Origin: Bacillota bacterium
GTDB lineage: Bacteria; Bacillota; Clostridia; Peptostreptococcales; Anaerovoracaceae
DNA: 46,920 nucleotides
Assembly: GCA_017440275.1 (NCBI GenBank)
Contig: JAFSHN010000069.1
Location: 1 to 46,920 of the forward strand
Direction of reading: 5' to 3'
Positions 18,329-27,431 of this stretch are shown here, piece by piece; position 1 is the first letter of the stretch, and every line of letters begins with the position of its first letter. Both the position numbers and the translations under genes were made by a program. The notes under the pieces were generated by a model, which ran no database searches, had not been told where the DNA came from, and worked only from the letters and a program-made list of their open reading frames with translations.

Positions 18329-18393
18329 ATATTGTATTTATAATTATAAACTCTTTTATATATATTTTCAATCGACATATATGTACAAAAAGT

Positions 18394-18428
18394 TGTCGCT
18401 CCTATTGTAATTCACAATAAGAGCGACA
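18394..18428 (-). terminator. terminator after the comEC-holA-EamA operon
   Basis: Stem TGTCGCTC (18394-18401) with GAGCGACA (18421-18428), extended by TATTGT/ACAATA. On the minus strand it is followed by ACTTTTTG. An A run on the other side could let it work in both directions. Confidence 0.8.
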
Positions 18429-18436
18429 TAAAAAAA

Positions 18437-19351
18437 TCATAGATTTTTATCTTCAGTAATATTTTTTGTCAGTTTTTGTAGAGAGGAAAAGTCTAATTCC
18501 ATTAGTATAGTAGCTGCAAACATTAGGAATGCGCCGAAATATGCACGAGGGATTAATACTTCCCCTGCAAATAAGTATGCTACAATTGCGGCAAAAACCG
18601 GTTCCAATGCATATATTACGCAAACATGCTCTGCAGAAGTAAATCGCTGAGCTATAGGCTGCACAATCAGTGCTACTCCTGTACAGAATATGGATAGAAA
18701 TGCTACCGCACCCCATACACCTGCTGATTGCGGCAAAACCGGAGTTTCAACTATAAAAGCCAATGCAAGATTACAAATTCCCGTTACACCAAGCGAAAAT
18801 ATTCCTATCTGTAATGCATCCACTTTTTCATTTGAAACAGCTTTTTCAGTCATTATTAACTCAAAAGCATAGAATAATGCCGTCATCATTGACAGTAAAT
18901 CGCCCTTCAGATTGGCCATATTTATTGAAAAATCTTCGCCTAAAGTCAGAAGCGCAATGCCTGTGGTACACATAGTCAGTATAAACAACAACTTTCGGCT
19001 TGTTTTTTTCTTAAACAGTATACGTTGAAGAATCGGTACTATTACAACCGTCAATGAACAAAGAAAAGCAGCATTGGAAAGTGTCGTATATTTGACACCG
19101 AATGTTGAGCCTATATATACAAAAAACAAAGATATACCTATTATCAGACTATATCTCAATGTTTCCCTTGTAACATTAACAAGTTTTCTGCAGCAAATAA
19201 TTGCAGCAACACAAAAAGCACCCAAAAATCGATAGGAATTCAGCGTAAAGGGGTCCATTTCAGTTAAGCTGATATCTGTCAAATAATAAGATGTTCCCCA
19301 ACCAAGAGTAACAAGTAATATCATTCCGTCTGCTTTGAGTTGCTTTGACAT
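18437..19351 (-). CDS. EamA/DMT-superfamily transporter
   Basis: Integral membrane protein of 304 residues with about ten hydrophobic segments in two EamA repeats, the layout of the drug/metabolite transporter superfamily. The first repeat starts with ILLVTLGWGTSYYLTDISL, a typical N-terminal EamA stretch. The second includes AVAFLSIFCTGVALIVQPIAQ and ALEPVFAAIVAYLFAGE, the conserved EPV-type motif. The likely role is export or import of a small metabolite; the substrate cannot be told. It begins 3 bp after holA, with GGGAGG 9 bases before the ATG, and is the last gene of comEC-holA-EamA. Confidence 0.88.
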   Translation of the reverse strand: MSKQLKADGMILLVTLGWGTSYYLTDISLTEMDPFTLNSYRFLGAFCVAAIICCRKLVNVTRETLRYSLIIGISLFFVYIGSTFGVKYTTLSNAAFLCSLTVVIVPILQRILFKKKTSRKLLFILTMCTTGIALLTLGEDFSINMANLKGDLLSMMTALFYAFELIMTEKAVSNEKVDALQIGIFSLGVTGICNLALAFIVETPVLPQSAGVWGAVAFLSIFCTGVALIVQPIAQRFTSAEHVCVIYALEPVFAAIVAYLFAGEVLIPRAYFGAFLMFAATILMELDFSSLQKLTKNITEDKNL

Positions 19352-19354
19352 AAA

Positions 19355-20407
19355 CTAAATCCTCCCTATGAGCAGTTCAAGGGCAAGAGTTTGCTCCATC
19401 ATTCCTGTCTTTATACTTCTGTCTATTTCATATAGTTGAATTAATATTTCTTTTATTTTTTTGTTACTGAACTTATCAGCAACTGTGAGAGCTTTTTTCA
19501 GTCTGTACGGATTCACTTTGAGAGTTTTAGCAATTTGTTCCTGATTCATATCGCTGTCCCTCAATTCTTTAGCCTCGAGCATGAGCTCAAATTGATTAAC
19601 CAATAATCCAAGGATAGAATATACATCCCCTCCTGCTCCAAGCATATTATACAGAAGCCTGAGCGCCGTGTCTTTGCGGTTTGCGCCGATGGCATCAAGG
19701 AAATTGAAAGCGAATCTGTCCAGATCGCCATGAAGAGTTTGATCCACATCATCTTTTGTCACTGAAAACCCGCTCGCATGTGCTGCCAGCTTTTTAATGT
19801 CGTTCACAAGATTTAAAATTCTGTAGTCACTTTCTTTATTAAAATATCCGGTTTCGTCTATGAAATATCGTAATGTACTTCTGTCTATTTGAACTCTGTT
19901 GCTTTTAAACCGTTTTTCGGCAAATCCCATAAGCTGTGCCATATCAAGTCTTTCGAAAGCATAACTTTTGTGTTCTTTTTTCAGGTTTTTTACTAATGCT
20001 GCACCTTCGTCGGGATTCATACAGGAAAGAATAAGAATCGTACCTTCATTGGGAGAGTTGAGGTAGTTCATCAACTTATTCAGTTCACTTTCGCCAAATC
20101 CTTTGGCATTCTTCTTTAACAGCGGAGGGAAATTATGCGCCCAAACCACTCTCTTTACAGATAACATGGAAAAAGTATCACAAGCTTCCAACAGCGCTTC
20201 TGCTGTTGCATCTTCATCCTGTATTTTTACAAAGTCAAAGTCACGCATTGAATTATCAACATATTTGCCTACTATTGATTCTGCTGCCCAATCTATCAAG
20301 TATTCTTCTTCACCATACATAAATAAGACTGGTGCAAAATCACCGGCCTTTAAATCTTTATGAAATGTTTGAAATGCATGTTCCGTTTTGGTCTGATTGT
20401 ACGCCAT
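19355..20407 (-). CDS. holA: DNA polymerase III subunit delta
   Basis: Clamp-loader subunit that opens the sliding clamp. 350 residues. The N-terminal region contains the delta family pattern APVLFMYGEEEYLIDWA, where other clamp-loader proteins have Walker A. The middle has YFIDETGYFNKESDYRILNLVNDIKKLAAH, and the C-terminal collar domain follows (LEAKELRDSDMNQEQIAKTLKVNPYRLKKA). The ATG at 20407 is chosen because AGGAG lies upstream; a longer reading from 20458 has no such site and would run further into comEC. It overlaps the 3' end of comEC by 50 bp. The comEC-holA pair is common in Firmicutes. Confidence 0.93.
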   Translation of the reverse strand: MAYNQTKTEHAFQTFHKDLKAGDFAPVLFMYGEEEYLIDWAAESIVGKYVDNSMRDFDFVKIQDEDATAEALLEACDTFSMLSVKRVVWAHNFPPLLKKNAKGFGESELNKLMNYLNSPNEGTILILSCMNPDEGAALVKNLKKEHKSYAFERLDMAQLMGFAEKRFKSNRVQIDRSTLRYFIDETGYFNKESDYRILNLVNDIKKLAAHASGFSVTKDDVDQTLHGDLDRFAFNFLDAIGANRKDTALRLLYNMLGAGGDVYSILGLLVNQFELMLEAKELRDSDMNQEQIAKTLKVNPYRLKKALTVADKFSNKKIKEILIQLYEIDRSIKTGMMEQTLALELLIGRI

Positions 20408-22439
20408 AAGTAATTTTTTCTCCTGATAAAGAAAATCCCACGCAGCCGTGAGTGTCATTTCTAAACAATATTATACCTTTTTCCTCACATTTTTCAATCA
20501 CTTTAGAATTTGGATGTCCATAATTATTTCGTCCCACCTGTATAACTGCATATTTTGGATTAACTGCATCTAAAAACTCATCACAAGTACTGTATCGGCT
20601 TCCGTGATGCCCTATTTTCAATATATCCGCCTTTAAAGAATCCGTTCCCTTGTAGTATTCCATCATCTTTTTTTCACCTTCCGAATCCAAATCACCTGTA
20701 ACAAGTATCCTGTAATCATTGTAGAATATCATAAAAACTGAGCAGTTTTCATTTGCATCCTGCCCTATATCCTCCGGTATACTGATCGGCCAAAGAGTTT
20801 TTATCTTTATAGCATCTTTTATAAGAACATTTTTTCCTGCCGTCTGACCTGAAATAAGCCTCTTTATCATTTTTTCTTCATTGAGCTCACAAAGACCTTT
20901 GTAATGATCCGTATGAAGATGGGTTGCCAAAGCCACATCAATTTTTCTTACACCATTTTTCAGCAAGTAGGGTTTCAATGTTTGTTTGCCTACGTTATAA
21001 TCGATACTTCCGCCTCCGTCTATCAAAACATTATAAGACCCTGCCCTGATATGAATGCAGTCTCCCTGTCCCACATCTACAAACAAAATATCCGCCTTGG
21101 TTAGACCATTATATGAAAGGATTCCTATCAGTGCTGCAATAATCAAAAAGATTAATTCAAAACGAATCACTTTCTTTAATTGTTTTCTCATAACTAATAT
21201 TTCAAAATGCTCAGATGAGAAATAAAACAAGGTCAAATAAAAGAAAACCAATGTCCACAGCGGCATACTGACCATATCGTAGTGCCCATAATTGCCTAAA
21301 GAAAGCACCTGGTTAATCTTCACAAGAAGGCTGCTTAAGGCTTCTACAAAAACATCAAGCCAACCTGTACATCCCAACATATATAGAACAAAATCTGCCA
21401 GAGCAAAAGGCATAAGAATACCTGCAATATATATTACAGGTATGTTCACAATCAGCGATGAAACAGACAATATATTAAATTGAAAAATCTGATAAGGTAT
21501 CAAGCCAATATTAACAGCGATCATAGTGCTTACACCATCAGGGATTCTTCTCGGAATTAGTCTTTGTAAAAACGAAATAGCCAAAACGGCGAGAAATGAC
21601 ATTTGAAAACCCGCGTTATAAACGGTGTATGGGTTATAAATCATAAAACCGATAGCGACAACGGAAGCCGCCGTCAGCAAATCGTAGCGTTGGTCAAAGT
21701 ACGTTCCCCACTCTTTCATGAGAATCATAACGGTTGCTCTTACGGCCGAAAAACTCCATAAAGCCATAAAACAATAGATAAAAAGAATTAATGTTGTCAC
21801 AGTTAAAGTAAATATAGAGAACCTTTTACCAAGTACCTTTCTTATTAAACCGTAAAGTACGCCAACATGCAGACCGCTTACAGCCAAAATATGCGCCGTT
21901 CCGTTTTCTCTGAATTGGTCATATACATTTTCCTCAAGATGATTTTTGTCCCCAAACAAAATGCCTGCAACAATCCCTTTGCAGTTTTCAGAAAGTGAAG
22001 CCAAATACTCAAATCTCTTCTCAATCAAAATGTTTTCTATATTGTTTTCCTGAGATCGAATTATTTTTAATTCGTCAACATAAATAACCGCATCTATTCC
22101 TTCACTTTTTAAATGTTTTGCATAATCAAAACATCCCGGATTACGTCTGTCTTGAGGTTTTTCCATTATACCGGAAAATTTTATTTGGGATTTCCACAAA
22201 TACCTCGGCAACTCATGGCAATTATACACAGTCAACAAAACCCTGATATCCCCTTTGATTTCAACAACTAATTTGCTTTTTTCCGATGTATGTTCTTCAA
22301 TACTGATAACTTTGCCGGTGTAAACTGTACTTTTGCCGTACATCTCTTTATTCGAAAAATCCACATTTAAACCTGCATAATCTGCCAATACTATGCAAAA
22401 CATTAAAATGGATGCAAATAAAAAAAGTTTGCGCCGCAT
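20358..22439 (-). CDS. comEC: ComEC/Rec2 family DNA-uptake channel protein
   Basis: Predicted inner-membrane channel for single-stranded DNA during transformation. 693 residues. An N-terminal extracytoplasmic domain after one membrane segment (about 1-160) precedes the multi-spanning Competence domain (GTAHILAVSGLHVGVLYGL, about 180-440). The C-terminal metallo-beta-lactamase-like domain has ATHLHTDHYKG (about 505), LVTGDLDSEGE and KIGHHGSRYSTC. All three domains are present, so it is full length. No other competence gene is visible here, so transformability cannot be judged. It has its own promoter (22478-22506) and is first in comEC-holA-EamA. Confidence 0.93.
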   Translation of the reverse strand: MRRKLFLFASILMFCIVLADYAGLNVDFSNKEMYGKSTVYTGKVISIEEHTSEKSKLVVEIKGDIRVLLTVYNCHELPRYLWKSQIKFSGIMEKPQDRRNPGCFDYAKHLKSEGIDAVIYVDELKIIRSQENNIENILIEKRFEYLASLSENCKGIVAGILFGDKNHLEENVYDQFRENGTAHILAVSGLHVGVLYGLIRKVLGKRFSIFTLTVTTLILFIYCFMALWSFSAVRATVMILMKEWGTYFDQRYDLLTAASVVAIGFMIYNPYTVYNAGFQMSFLAVLAISFLQRLIPRRIPDGVSTMIAVNIGLIPYQIFQFNILSVSSLIVNIPVIYIAGILMPFALADFVLYMLGCTGWLDVFVEALSSLLVKINQVLSLGNYGHYDMVSMPLWTLVFFYLTLFYFSSEHFEILVMRKQLKKVIRFELIFLIIAALIGILSYNGLTKADILFVDVGQGDCIHIRAGSYNVLIDGGGSIDYNVGKQTLKPYLLKNGVRKIDVALATHLHTDHYKGLCELNEEKMIKRLISGQTAGKNVLIKDAIKIKTLWPISIPEDIGQDANENCSVFMIFYNDYRILVTGDLDSEGEKKMMEYYKGTDSLKADILKIGHHGSRYSTCDEFLDAVNPKYAVIQVGRNNYGHPNSKVIEKCEEKGIILFRNDTHGCVGFSLSGEKITYGVQSDQNGTCISNIS

Positions 22440-22477
22440 AAAAGATTCTTCCTTTCATACTGCTCAAACTCGTTACC

Positions 22478-22506
22478 ATTATATTCCATTTCCTCAATAT
22501 TTTCAA
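22478..22506 (-). promoter_or_regulatory. promoter of comEC-holA
   Basis: Minus-strand -35 TTGAAA (22501-22506) and perfect -10 TATAAT (22478-22483), spacer 17 bp, about 40 bp before the comEC ATG. Confidence 0.75.
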
Positions 22507-22549
22507 CTTTAAATAATTGAATTTTTATGTATAAAATGACCAATATTTC

Positions 22550-22578
22550 TTAACTTTACTGCTTATATATGGTATAAT
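22550..22578 (+). promoter_or_regulatory. promoter of the class A penicillin-binding protein gene
   Basis: -35 TTAACT (22550-22555) and perfect -10 TATAAT (22573-22578), spacer 17 bp. It is back to back with the comEC promoter. The transcript would have a short leader of about 25 nt. Confidence 0.7.
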
Positions 22579-22610
22579 ATTAGCGATTATGACAGAAAGT
22601 GGGTGAAATT

Positions 22611-25600
22611 TTGAGTAATTATAACGATTTCAAAGATTCCAACGAATCATTAGATCAAGAAACACCTTCAGGTTCAAGACGAGCTAATAGGAAAAAAAGC
22701 AAAAATAGAAAAATTGCTTTTAATAAGAAGACAACTTCCGGCCAAAAGGCGGCTACCGGCAGCAAATCAGCTTCCAATATTTCTGCAAAAGCCGGAGTTT
22801 TTAAATCGAAAGTTTCTGATTCCATGGGACCAAAAGTTGCTGCAATTATAGCAAAGCTCAAAGAAAAGTATACTAAAACCGTAATCTCTGCTGACGGCAC
22901 TGAAACAGTTGCTCTTGATAAAAAGAATATCCTTAAGACAGCAATATGTGCATTTTTAGCAATAGCGCTGATAGTAATACTTTATGTAGGCATTGTTATT
23001 GCTACAGCTCCAAAGATTGAAACTGATAATGTTTACAGTTTATTATCACAAAGTTCTATCCTCTATGATGATGAAGGTAATATAGTAGATACTGCCCACG
23101 GTGGCGAAAATCGAACCATTGTAGAAATAAGCCAGATTCCGGAACATACTCAGGCGGCTTTCATCGCTTTGGAAGATAAGACATTTAAAAAACATAACGG
23201 CTTTAATATCATCAGACTCTTTGGTGCTCTCAAGGATGCCGTTTTCAACGGAGGTCATATCAGCGGTACTAGTACTATTACACAGCAGCTTGCCCGTAAC
23301 CTCTATCTTGAAGACCGTATGGGTGAACGTTCAGTTTCCCGTAAAGTAACTGAAGCGTATTACACTATAATACTTGAAAGCAAACTGAACAAAGATGAGA
23401 TTCTCGAAGCTTACCTCAACACTATCAACTTCGGTCAGTGTTTCGGTATTCAGGCTGCGGCTCAAACATACTTCTCAAAGGATGTTGAAGACCTTACTAT
23501 TGCAGAATCTGCTGCTCTCGCTGCTATTCCGCAGTATCCGCAGGCTTACAAACTCATCACTACATGCAATGTTTCAGAAATTGATGACAATACACCTAAC
23601 TTAATCAGAACAAGTGGTGATACTGCTTATCTGTGGAACGATGCCGGAAGAGACAGAATGCTCACTTGCTTATACCTGATGCACGATCAGGAATATATTT
23701 CTGACAAGGAATATAAAGAAGCAAAAAATACAGAAATTAAAGATATGGTTAAACCAAATCTTGATGCTCTTTCTTCCGGTTCCAACTACTTTGCAGACTA
23801 TGTAATTACTACTGTAATCAATGATCTGCAGGAAAAAGCCGGATACACCAAACAGGAAGCTTCCGATCTTGTTTATAACGGCGGTATTCAGATTTATACA
23901 ACAATGGATTCTCAGGCTCAAGATATTATGGACAAAGAGTTCAATAACAGCAGCAACTTCCCTAAGGCAATCGGATATTCAAAAGATGCTGACGGTAATA
24001 TCAAGAATCCAAAAGGCAGCGGTGTCCTGTTATATGCTCATTCAAACTATTTCAATAAAGACGGACAGTTCGTACTGAATTCAGACGAATATAAGATGAA
24101 TGACGACGGAACACTTACCATCTATGCCGGCAAGAGATTACATCTTTATAACACAACTGTTAACGGTAAAGATGATGTCAGCGTTGAATTTAAAAATATG
24201 TACGTTGAAGAAAACGGAATTATCTATTCTATCAGCGGTGGATATATCAACATTCCTCAGGATTACAAATCCAAGGATAAAGACGGAAACTTAGTTGTTT
24301 CAGAAAAATTCTTTGATGATTATCCTAAGTTCTTCCAGGAAAAGGACGGAAAGTTATATACAAAGGACTACACTCTGAATCAACGAGTAATTCAGCCTCA
24401 GGCTGCAATGGTTATCGTTGATAACGAAACAGGTCAGGTTAAGGCCATGAGCGGTGGACGTAAAACATCCGGACGTATGCTTTACAACAGAGCTATAATT
24501 CCTAACCAGCCTGGTTCCTCCATCAAACCTCTGGCAGTTTATGCTGCAGCTCTCCAGAAGAGTTTTGAATTATCTGAAAAAGGTCAGACATTCTCCTATA
24601 CAACAACAGGTTTTGATAAGCAAGGAACTGCTTTGTGGGGTGACTACATTACTGCAGGTTCAATCGTAGATGACGAACCATTGACAATTGAAGGCAGAGT
24701 ATGGCCAAAGAACTCCTACAGTGGCTACAGAGGTTTATATACTTTCAGAACAGCACTCCAGCAATCCGTTAATATTTGTGCAGTAAAAATTCTCGCTCAG
24801 GTTGGAGTTGATTATTCAGCAGACTTAGTAGAAAAATTCGGTATTTCCACCTTTGACAGAGAAGGTGACCTGAATCTGGCAGCTCTCGGTATGGGTGGTA
24901 TGGTGGCAGGTGCAACACCTCTTGATATGGCAAGTGCGTATACAGTATTTGTAAACAATGGTGTACTCAACTCCCCTACTGTTTATACAAAAGTTACAAC
25001 AAGAAACGGAGATCTTCTTTTAGAATCTGAATCTGAAGAAACAGAAGTTTTAGACCCAGGCGTTGCATGGATTATGAGAGATATCTTAAGAACAGTAGTT
25101 ACTGAAGGTATCGGAAGTCCTGCATCTATCTCCGGAGTTCCTGTAGGCGGTAAAACCGGTACAACAGATGACCAGTACGATATCTGGTTCTGCGGTTTCA
25201 CACCAAAGTATAGTGCAGCACTTTGGATTGGTAATGACGTTAATATGAAACTTTCCTCCTATTCCAACGCAACCGCAAGAATGTGGGGAAAGATTATGGG
25301 ACAGATTACTGATGCACGCGGCGGCTCCTACTCAGAAAAACCTGATAACGTTGTTCAGGTAACAGTCGATACAAAGAGCGGACTTCTGGCTACTTCTGCA
25401 AGCGGAAGCCATACAAGAAATGAATACTTCATTTCAGGTACACAACCTACTGCAACAGATACATCACATCAGACAATGTTAGTATGCAGTGCCAGCGGAT
25501 ATCAGGCTACTCCATCATGCCCATCCACTAAATCAAAAACAGGTATCTTAAGACCTTATGAACCAAACACCAAGGTCAGCGATTACAAGAATGAATTACC

Positions 25601-25772
25601 ACATTACTTCTGTAATCAACACAATCCTAACCCTAACGACTACCCTACCAAACCGGGACTTAAGGTAACGATTGTTGATATCCCTGTGCTACCTCCTTCC
25701 ACAGGAGATGATGATTCATCCGATGATAATTCATCCGACGATAATACAGATGGACAATCAGAAAATGAATAA
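22611..25772 (+). CDS. class A penicillin-binding protein (transglycosylase/transpeptidase)
   Basis: Bifunctional peptidoglycan synthase, PBP1A family, about 1053 residues. A basic, Lys/Ser-rich cytoplasmic tail (about 1-100) precedes one membrane segment (AICAFLAIALIVILYVGIVI). The glycosyltransferase (GT51) domain follows, with catalytic ALEDKTFKKHNGFN (Glu near 187) and TSTITQQLARNLYL. The transpeptidase domain has SxxK in PGSSIKPL (Ser near 635), SVN in QQSVNICA and KTGTT near 846. A long insert sits between the two enzymatic domains. The C-terminal tail ends in an Asp/Ser repeat. Start: TTG at 22611 has GGGTG 6 bases upstream; GTG at 22599, 4 codons longer, is also possible. It is monocistronic with its own promoter and terminator. 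Confidence 0.93.
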   Translation: MSNYNDFKDSNESLDQETPSGSRRANRKKSKNRKIAFNKKTTSGQKAATGSKSASNISAKAGVFKSKVSDSMGPKVAAIIAKLKEKYTKTVISADGTETVALDKKNILKTAICAFLAIALIVILYVGIVIATAPKIETDNVYSLLSQSSILYDDEGNIVDTAHGGENRTIVEISQIPEHTQAAFIALEDKTFKKHNGFNIIRLFGALKDAVFNGGHISGTSTITQQLARNLYLEDRMGERSVSRKVTEAYYTIILESKLNKDEILEAYLNTINFGQCFGIQAAAQTYFSKDVEDLTIAESAALAAIPQYPQAYKLITTCNVSEIDDNTPNLIRTSGDTAYLWNDAGRDRMLTCLYLMHDQEYISDKEYKEAKNTEIKDMVKPNLDALSSGSNYFADYVITTVINDLQEKAGYTKQEASDLVYNGGIQIYTTMDSQAQDIMDKEFNNSSNFPKAIGYSKDADGNIKNPKGSGVLLYAHSNYFNKDGQFVLNSDEYKMNDDGTLTIYAGKRLHLYNTTVNGKDDVSVEFKNMYVEENGIIYSISGGYINIPQDYKSKDKDGNLVVSEKFFDDYPKFFQEKDGKLYTKDYTLNQRVIQPQAAMVIVDNETGQVKAMSGGRKTSGRMLYNRAIIPNQPGSSIKPLAVYAAALQKSFELSEKGQTFSYTTTGFDKQGTALWGDYITAGSIVDDEPLTIEGRVWPKNSYSGYRGLYTFRTALQQSVNICAVKILAQVGVDYSADLVEKFGISTFDREGDLNLAALGMGGMVAGATPLDMASAYTVFVNNGVLNSPTVYTKVTTRNGDLLLESESEETEVLDPGVAWIMRDILRTVVTEGIGSPASISGVPVGGKTGTTDDQYDIWFCGFTPKYSAALWIGNDVNMKLSSYSNATARMWGKIMGQITDARGGSYSEKPDNVVQVTVDTKSGLLATSASGSHTRNEYFISGTQPTATDTSHQTMLVCSASGYQATPSCPSTKSKTGILRPYEPNTKVSDYKNELPHYFCNQHNPNPNDYPTKPGLKVTIVDIPVLPPSTGDDDSSDDNSSDDNTDGQSENE
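25707..25751 (+). repeat. 15-bp imperfect tandem repeat in the penicillin-binding protein tail
   Basis: Three adjoining 15-bp units beginning GATGATGATTCATCC encode DDDSS, DDNSS and DDNTD at the extreme C-terminus. The unit is a multiple of three, so gain or loss of copies would change tail length without a frameshift. Confidence 0.75.
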
Positions 25773-25784
25773 ACCAATAAAAAA

Positions 25785-25812
25785 ATCCACATCACTATGA
25801 TGTGGATTTTTT
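25785..25812. terminator. bidirectional terminator
   Basis: Stem ATCCACATCA (25785-25794) and TGATGTGGAT (25798-25807) with loop CTA, flanked by A run and T run. It ends the penicillin-binding protein gene (+) and the YfcC-family transporter gene (-). Confidence 0.92.
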
Positions 25813-25841
25813 ATTGCTGCTTTTAGTTTAGCAGTTAGATT

Positions 25842-27389
25842 TTATACTAATCCTACGTATGGAGCAACGGAAATAATAATTGCCGCTACAACTAACATTG
25901 GTACTAAAGTCTTAAGCATAGTCTTTAAGTATGTTGGATATGATGTACCTGTCATTTCACACATTGCCATATTTGTTGCTTCAGGGTAAATACCACAGAT
26001 GAAGTTAACACCGCATGTGAATGCAGAAATTAACAGAACCTGACCAGCAGTGCCGCCAGCGCTTGAAGTTGCGAATAATGCTAATGCGATAGCACCGAAG
26101 ATTGGCATTGTGATACCAGCTACGCCGGAAGTGGACTGTAAGAACAGAGCAATCATCAGGTAAACTGCGATAGCTGCGATTACGAATGCCCATAAAGGAA
26201 CACCTGTTAAGATGTCACGTAACCAGTAAATGAATGTGATGGACATACCGGAGTACTTGTCGCCCATGAATACGCCGATACCTCTGGATACAGCTAATAC
26301 CAGAATAACGGACATTAAGTCAGCAGCACCACCAGCAAAAGTCTTAACGAATACCTTTTCAGGCATTTTATTTACAATGGCAATTAATACAGCACCAATT
26401 AACCAAGTAGCACAGAATTCATCGAAGTACCACCATGCAAATTCGCAAAGACCGTCAACACCCAGTAAATTACCGATGAAAGTACCGGATAAGTTCTTGT
26501 AAGCGTTAACTGTGTTAAATACTGTTTCACCATCGCCAATGGAATCCCATGGAGCATAACCAACGATAGTTACGATGATTACCATTACAAATATAAACAG
26601 AGAAGCTTTGTGCTTACCAGTTAAAGGCTTAATTTCGTCTACTTCGAAAGAAGCATGTAAGCTTGCTGCTTCTGGATTGTCTACAACAGACTTTGCAGGA
26701 TCTTTTTTAACAGAAGCTGCATATCTTGTAACGGAGAAGCAACCGATAACTAATAATACTACAAATAAAATCATTCTTAAAACGATACCGTCGCCGATGC
26801 CTAAATCAGGATCGCCGATAGCAGCAACAGCTGCACCGATAGCATAAGGGTTTACAATGTCAGCCATGTTACCTGCAACAGCACCAACGATGATTACCAT
26901 AATACCGGTAAATGCATCATAACCTGCTGCTAAGAACATTGGAATAACTACGATTGCATAAGCAGGCAGTTCTTCCCATAAACCGTATACAGTACCCATT
27001 ACAGCGAAAGCGAACATCAGAACACAAATCAGAGTGTTTCCGCTGAATCTTCTTAATAATGCACCGATACCAGCGTCTAAAGCACCTGTTGCATTTAATA
27101 CAGCAACGAAACCACCGGATACAATAAGAGCTGCAGCAACCTGTACACCTTCCTGTAAGCCAAGAATTGGAGCTAAGAAGAAGTCCCAAAGACCTACAGG
27201 ATCTGTTCCTGCGTTTTCAATAACGTTGCCATCTGCATCAAATGCCGCATTGAAGATGATTTCTCCATCAACAACTACGGAAGTTGGTACGAACCAAGTC
27301 AGTAAACCAACAATGAATAAGAAGATCGTTACGATCATTAATGCAGAAGGCATCTGAAATTTTTTCTTTTTGTTTAAATTTTCAGACAT
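25842..27389 (-). CDS. YfcC-family membrane transporter
   Basis: 515 residues with about 12 hydrophobic segments. The opening KKKKFQMPSALMIVTIFLFI, then LLTWFVPT, and the later WEELPAYAIVVIPMFLAAGYD are characteristic of the YfcC family (C4-dicarboxylate/basic amino-acid antiporter relatives), whose genes often lie next to peptidases. The substrate is not known; uptake of an amino acid or peptide, or exchange for one, fits with the PepV dipeptidase gene 42 bp upstream in the same operon. An AGGAGG ribosome-binding site precedes the ATG. Small residues Gly/Ala are abundant, as in antiporter folds. Family assignment is good, substrate assignment weak. Confidence 0.8.
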   Translation of the reverse strand: MSENLNKKKKFQMPSALMIVTIFLFIVGLLTWFVPTSVVVDGEIIFNAAFDADGNVIENAGTDPVGLWDFFLAPILGLQEGVQVAAALIVSGGFVAVLNATGALDAGIGALLRRFSGNTLICVLMFAFAVMGTVYGLWEELPAYAIVVIPMFLAAGYDAFTGIMVIIVGAVAGNMADIVNPYAIGAAVAAIGDPDLGIGDGIVLRMILFVVLLVIGCFSVTRYAASVKKDPAKSVVDNPEAASLHASFEVDEIKPLTGKHKASLFIFVMVIIVTIVGYAPWDSIGDGETVFNTVNAYKNLSGTFIGNLLGVDGLCEFAWWYFDEFCATWLIGAVLIAIVNKMPEKVFVKTFAGGAADLMSVILVLAVSRGIGVFMGDKYSGMSITFIYWLRDILTGVPLWAFVIAAIAVYLMIALFLQSTSGVAGITMPIFGAIALALFATSSAGGTAGQVLLISAFTCGVNFICGIYPEATNMAMCEMTGTSYPTYLKTMLKTLVPMLVVAAIIISVAPYVGLV

Positions 27390-27431
27390 TTTAAAGTTTC
27401 CTCCTAATAAATAATTACATATATCAACGAT

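Noticed and set aside
22589-22606. Five-codon frame MTESG just before the penicillin-binding protein gene
   Set aside because: It starts only a few bases after the predicted transcription start, has no ribosome-binding site, and no hairpin accompanies it.
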